Positions 14,005-15,721 of a stretch of 15,721 bases of DNA are shown piece by piece (the stretch's first letter is position 1; each line of letters begins with the position of its first letter). Below the pieces are notes generated by a model, which worked only from the letters and a program-made list of their open reading frames with translations, was not told the origin of the DNA and searched no databases. Where the stretch lies: assembly GCA_900549685.1 (NCBI GenBank), contig UROX01000046.1, positions 1 to 15,721 on the forward strand, written 5' to 3'. The position numbers and the translations under genes were made by a program. This stretch comes from an uncultured Alistipes sp. (GTDB lineage Bacteria; Bacteroidota; Bacteroidia; Bacteroidales; Rikenellaceae).

Positions 14005-14781
14005 TCACTCCGTCCGGAGGCGGATATTGCGGAATTCGACTTTCATCGGAGGTCCGACATGCACCTGCATGCCGATCGATCCGCCACGGGGATGCTCAGG
14101 CGACTCCGTCTCGACGACAAGACTCATCACCCTGCCGTTCACGATATGGATCAATGTATTGCCCCGGGCGATGATACGGTACTCGTTCCAGCCGTCGCGG
14201 TCGAGAACCTCCAGCAACGCGTCTTTTTCTCCGAGCGATCCCACTACGTAGGGTCTGTCGTCCCCGGCCACCCGGACGGACTGCCCGCGCAAGGCCAGAA
14301 ACTCCCGTCCGCGCTCCTCGTAATTCTGTCCGGTCCACACACCCGCACCGTCGATGTCCAGCTGATAGCCACGGAGGGCATGAGGCACGTCGGGGACCCC
14401 GCAGCTGCGATAATTGATGCCGCTGTTGCCCTCGGGCGAGATGCGGCACTCCATTTTCAGTTCGAAATTCTCCGGCGTCCCGCCCTGCCAAACGATGAAC
14501 GTATTGCGGTCGAGCAATGTTTCGGGCGTCACCTCGCCGACCATGACTCCGTCTTCGACCCGCCAATATACCGGGTCGAAACTCCATCCGTCGAGCGTCC
14601 GCCCGTCGAAAATAGAGCGGAAGTCCTTTTCGTCGGCCGGTCCGGGAAATTGTGCCCGCACCGACGCAGGACAAAGCCAGCAACAACATGTCACGGCCAC
14701 CGTCACCGCCCTCAGGTACGCGAACCTTCGTCCGAAGGCCGTCGTCGGTTTCTTACTGCGTATCGTTGCGAAATTTTCCAT
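14005..14781 (-). CDS. Secreted DUF1080 (3-keto-disaccharide hydrolase-like) protein
   Basis: 258-aa protein with one DUF1080 jellyroll domain after an export signal. The start at ATG 14781 is preferred; two upstream in-frame ATGs (14835, 14808) would lengthen the N-region without adding family features. The signal region holds a twin-arginine-like GRRFAYL (17-23) and an odd cysteine-rich core (TCCCWLC, 31-37), with cleavage likely after VRA (41-43). Domain motifs are IFDGRTLDGW (57-66), NSGINYRS (119-126), GYQLDID (138-144), NGRVMSLVVE (215-224) and IGMQVHVGPPMKVEFRNIRL (236-255). DUF1080 enzymes include hydrolases of 3-keto-disaccharides. It is the first gene of the unit with the secreted isomerase. 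No clear promoter was found. Confidence 0.9.
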   Translation of the reverse strand: MENFATIRSKKPTTAFGRRFAYLRAVTVAVTCCCWLCPASVRAQFPGPADEKDFRSIFDGRTLDGWSFDPVYWRVEDGVMVGEVTPETLLDRNTFIVWQGGTPENFELKMECRISPEGNSGINYRSCGVPDVPHALRGYQLDIDGAGVWTGQNYEERGREFLALRGQSVRVAGDDRPYVVGSLGEKDALLEVLDRDGWNEYRIIARGNTLIHIVNGRVMSLVVETESPEHPRGGSIGMQVHVGPPMKVEFRNIRLRTE

Positions 14782-15057
14782 ACTCTCGATGTTTTTCCGA
14801 AGCCGCATGGCAACACGGCCCGGTATCGAACACAACCATTTATACTCGGACGCGCCCCTATGCCTCGATGCGCAGCCCCCCTGACCGCACGTCCGTCGGG
14901 GCGGGCACGTCAGGGTGCAGCCCGAAAAGCCCCGAAGCTACGACGAAGCCGGTGCGCCGAAATACATCGTCGCGGTATCCTATACTGCCCCTATGCTCCG
15001 AGACCCGACGTCCGCTTATGCCCCTTCCGGGCCACGGGATTCGGGGCTGCCGCCAGA

Positions 15058-15721
15058 TCAGATATCGTCCGAATCGAACTCGTACCCCAGCCGTTTGCCG
15101 GTCCTCAGTTTCGAATTTTCGATTTTGGTATTCAACTGTTCCACCGTGACGAGTTTGACCGCATCGTAGGGTGGAACGAGCAGGTCGAAGTCGATCGTAT
15201 AGTCGATGGCCGTCCCCACGATGTCGAGAATCGCCCCGCGATCGATCGTCGGACCTCCGAAATCGGCGTACCGCACGGAAGTCTGCCGCTTTCCTTCGAC
15301 GAAATAGCGCATTTCCCGATTGACGAAGATCCGTCCGATGAGATAGCCTTCGTCGCCGCTGCGGTTGAAGCGGAACGAATCGGAAAGAAAATTATAGATA
15401 TTGATGACCCCGCAGTACGAATTCCGCCGGTCGTCCCTCACATAGGGATTCTGCCAGATGACATGGTCGCGATGGAATTCGAAAACGTTGCTGTGCATAC
15501 TGAAAATCAGAATGTCGTCGGCAATCTGAATCTGAGCCTCGAATTTTCCGCGGTCGCGGTATTCGATCTTGACTTCCTTGTCCTGCTCTTCGAGTGCATC
15601 GTCGATTTCCGAAGCCATTTCGTGCAGCACCTCCTTGAGGCAGCCGAAGACCGAAAACGTATTGTCGAAAACTTTCTGGTTCAAAGAGGCCTTCTCGCTG
15701 AGTTTGGCGATCAGACCTTCG
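15058..15721 (-). CDS. Conserved hypothetical protein (partial, 5' end beyond the window)
   Basis: The stop is at 15058 and the frame stays open to the right edge at 15721, reading EGLIAKLSEKASLNQKVFDN before the first plausible internal start (TTG 15684). The real start is therefore outside. At least 221 residues are present. No family is recognised. The sequence looks soluble, with an acidic middle (EIDDALEEQDKEV), alternating hydrophobic strands (AQIQIADDILIFSMHSNVFEF) suggesting a beta-rich fold, and an acidic C-terminus (EFDSDDI). No signal peptide or membrane helix is visible. Codon use matches neighbouring real genes. The 276-base gap to the DUF1080 gene contains no clear promoter or terminator. 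Confidence 0.8.
   Translation of the reverse strand, partial: EGLIAKLSEKASLNQKVFDNTFSVFGCLKEVLHEMASEIDDALEEQDKEVKIEYRDRGKFEAQIQIADDILIFSMHSNVFEFHRDHVIWQNPYVRDDRRNSYCGVINIYNFLSDSFRFNRSGDEGYLIGRIFVNREMRYFVEGKRQTSVRYADFGGPTIDRGAILDIVGTAIDYTIDFDLLVPPYDAVKLVTVEQLNTKIENSKLRTGKRLGYEFDSDDI

Noticed and set aside
14928..15048. 9-bp inverted repeat AGCCCCGAA / TTCGGGGCT with arms about 100 bases apart
   Set aside because: Short and widely spaced in GC-rich DNA; compatible with chance. No element boundaries or duplicated target sites.

Overview
The window looks like chromosome of a gut-type Bacteroidota bacterium, most likely Alistipes or a close relative in the Rikenellaceae. This is a judgement from three things: GC-rich genes with few Shine-Dalgarno sequences, repeated promoter elements of the Bacteroidetes form TTTG-N19/20-TAnnTTTG, and secreted sugar enzymes (a lipoprotein-like GalM, a DUF1080 protein and a secreted xylose-isomerase-like barrel) typical of that phylum. 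No IS element, CRISPR array, prophage or attachment site was seen. Most of the content is housekeeping genes.

Left part (1-2400), all on the minus strand: the GTPase engB, then PRPP synthetase prs, then tRNA-Ser(GCU) with a strong intrinsic terminator. Both prs and the tRNA have their own promoter-like elements. Facing the other way, an OsmC-family protein (2415-2822) is followed by a long gene-free leader and the transporter cstA (3279-4718). A hairpin at 4766-4802 separates cstA from the convergent minus-strand pair of a membrane glycosyltransferase and an ECF sigma factor, which overlap by 10 bases.

Middle (6578-10246): a compact divergent promoter region drives the glycosyltransferase leftward and tgt rightward. 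Both transcripts are predicted to be almost leaderless. tgt is followed by an LptF/LptG-type permease gene. A perfect 16-bp stem at 9135-9180 ends that block against the convergent galM and dihydroorotate-dehydrogenase-like pair on the minus strand.

Right part (11445-15721): galM diverges from a gene for an EamA/DMT-type transporter. After about 550 gene-free bases come two exported proteins in one likely minus-strand operon, DUF1080 then a TIM-barrel isomerase/epimerase-like protein. This suggests periplasmic handling of 3-keto-glycosides. The window ends inside a conserved-looking but unrecognised protein whose start lies outside.

I found no convincing new multi-gene system. The points most worth a second look are the apparently dismantled zinc site in Tgt, the near-leaderless divergent promoters, the dihydroorotate dehydrogenase-like protein without the usual active-site motif, the glycosyltransferase/sigma factor overlap, and the secreted DUF1080/isomerase pair.
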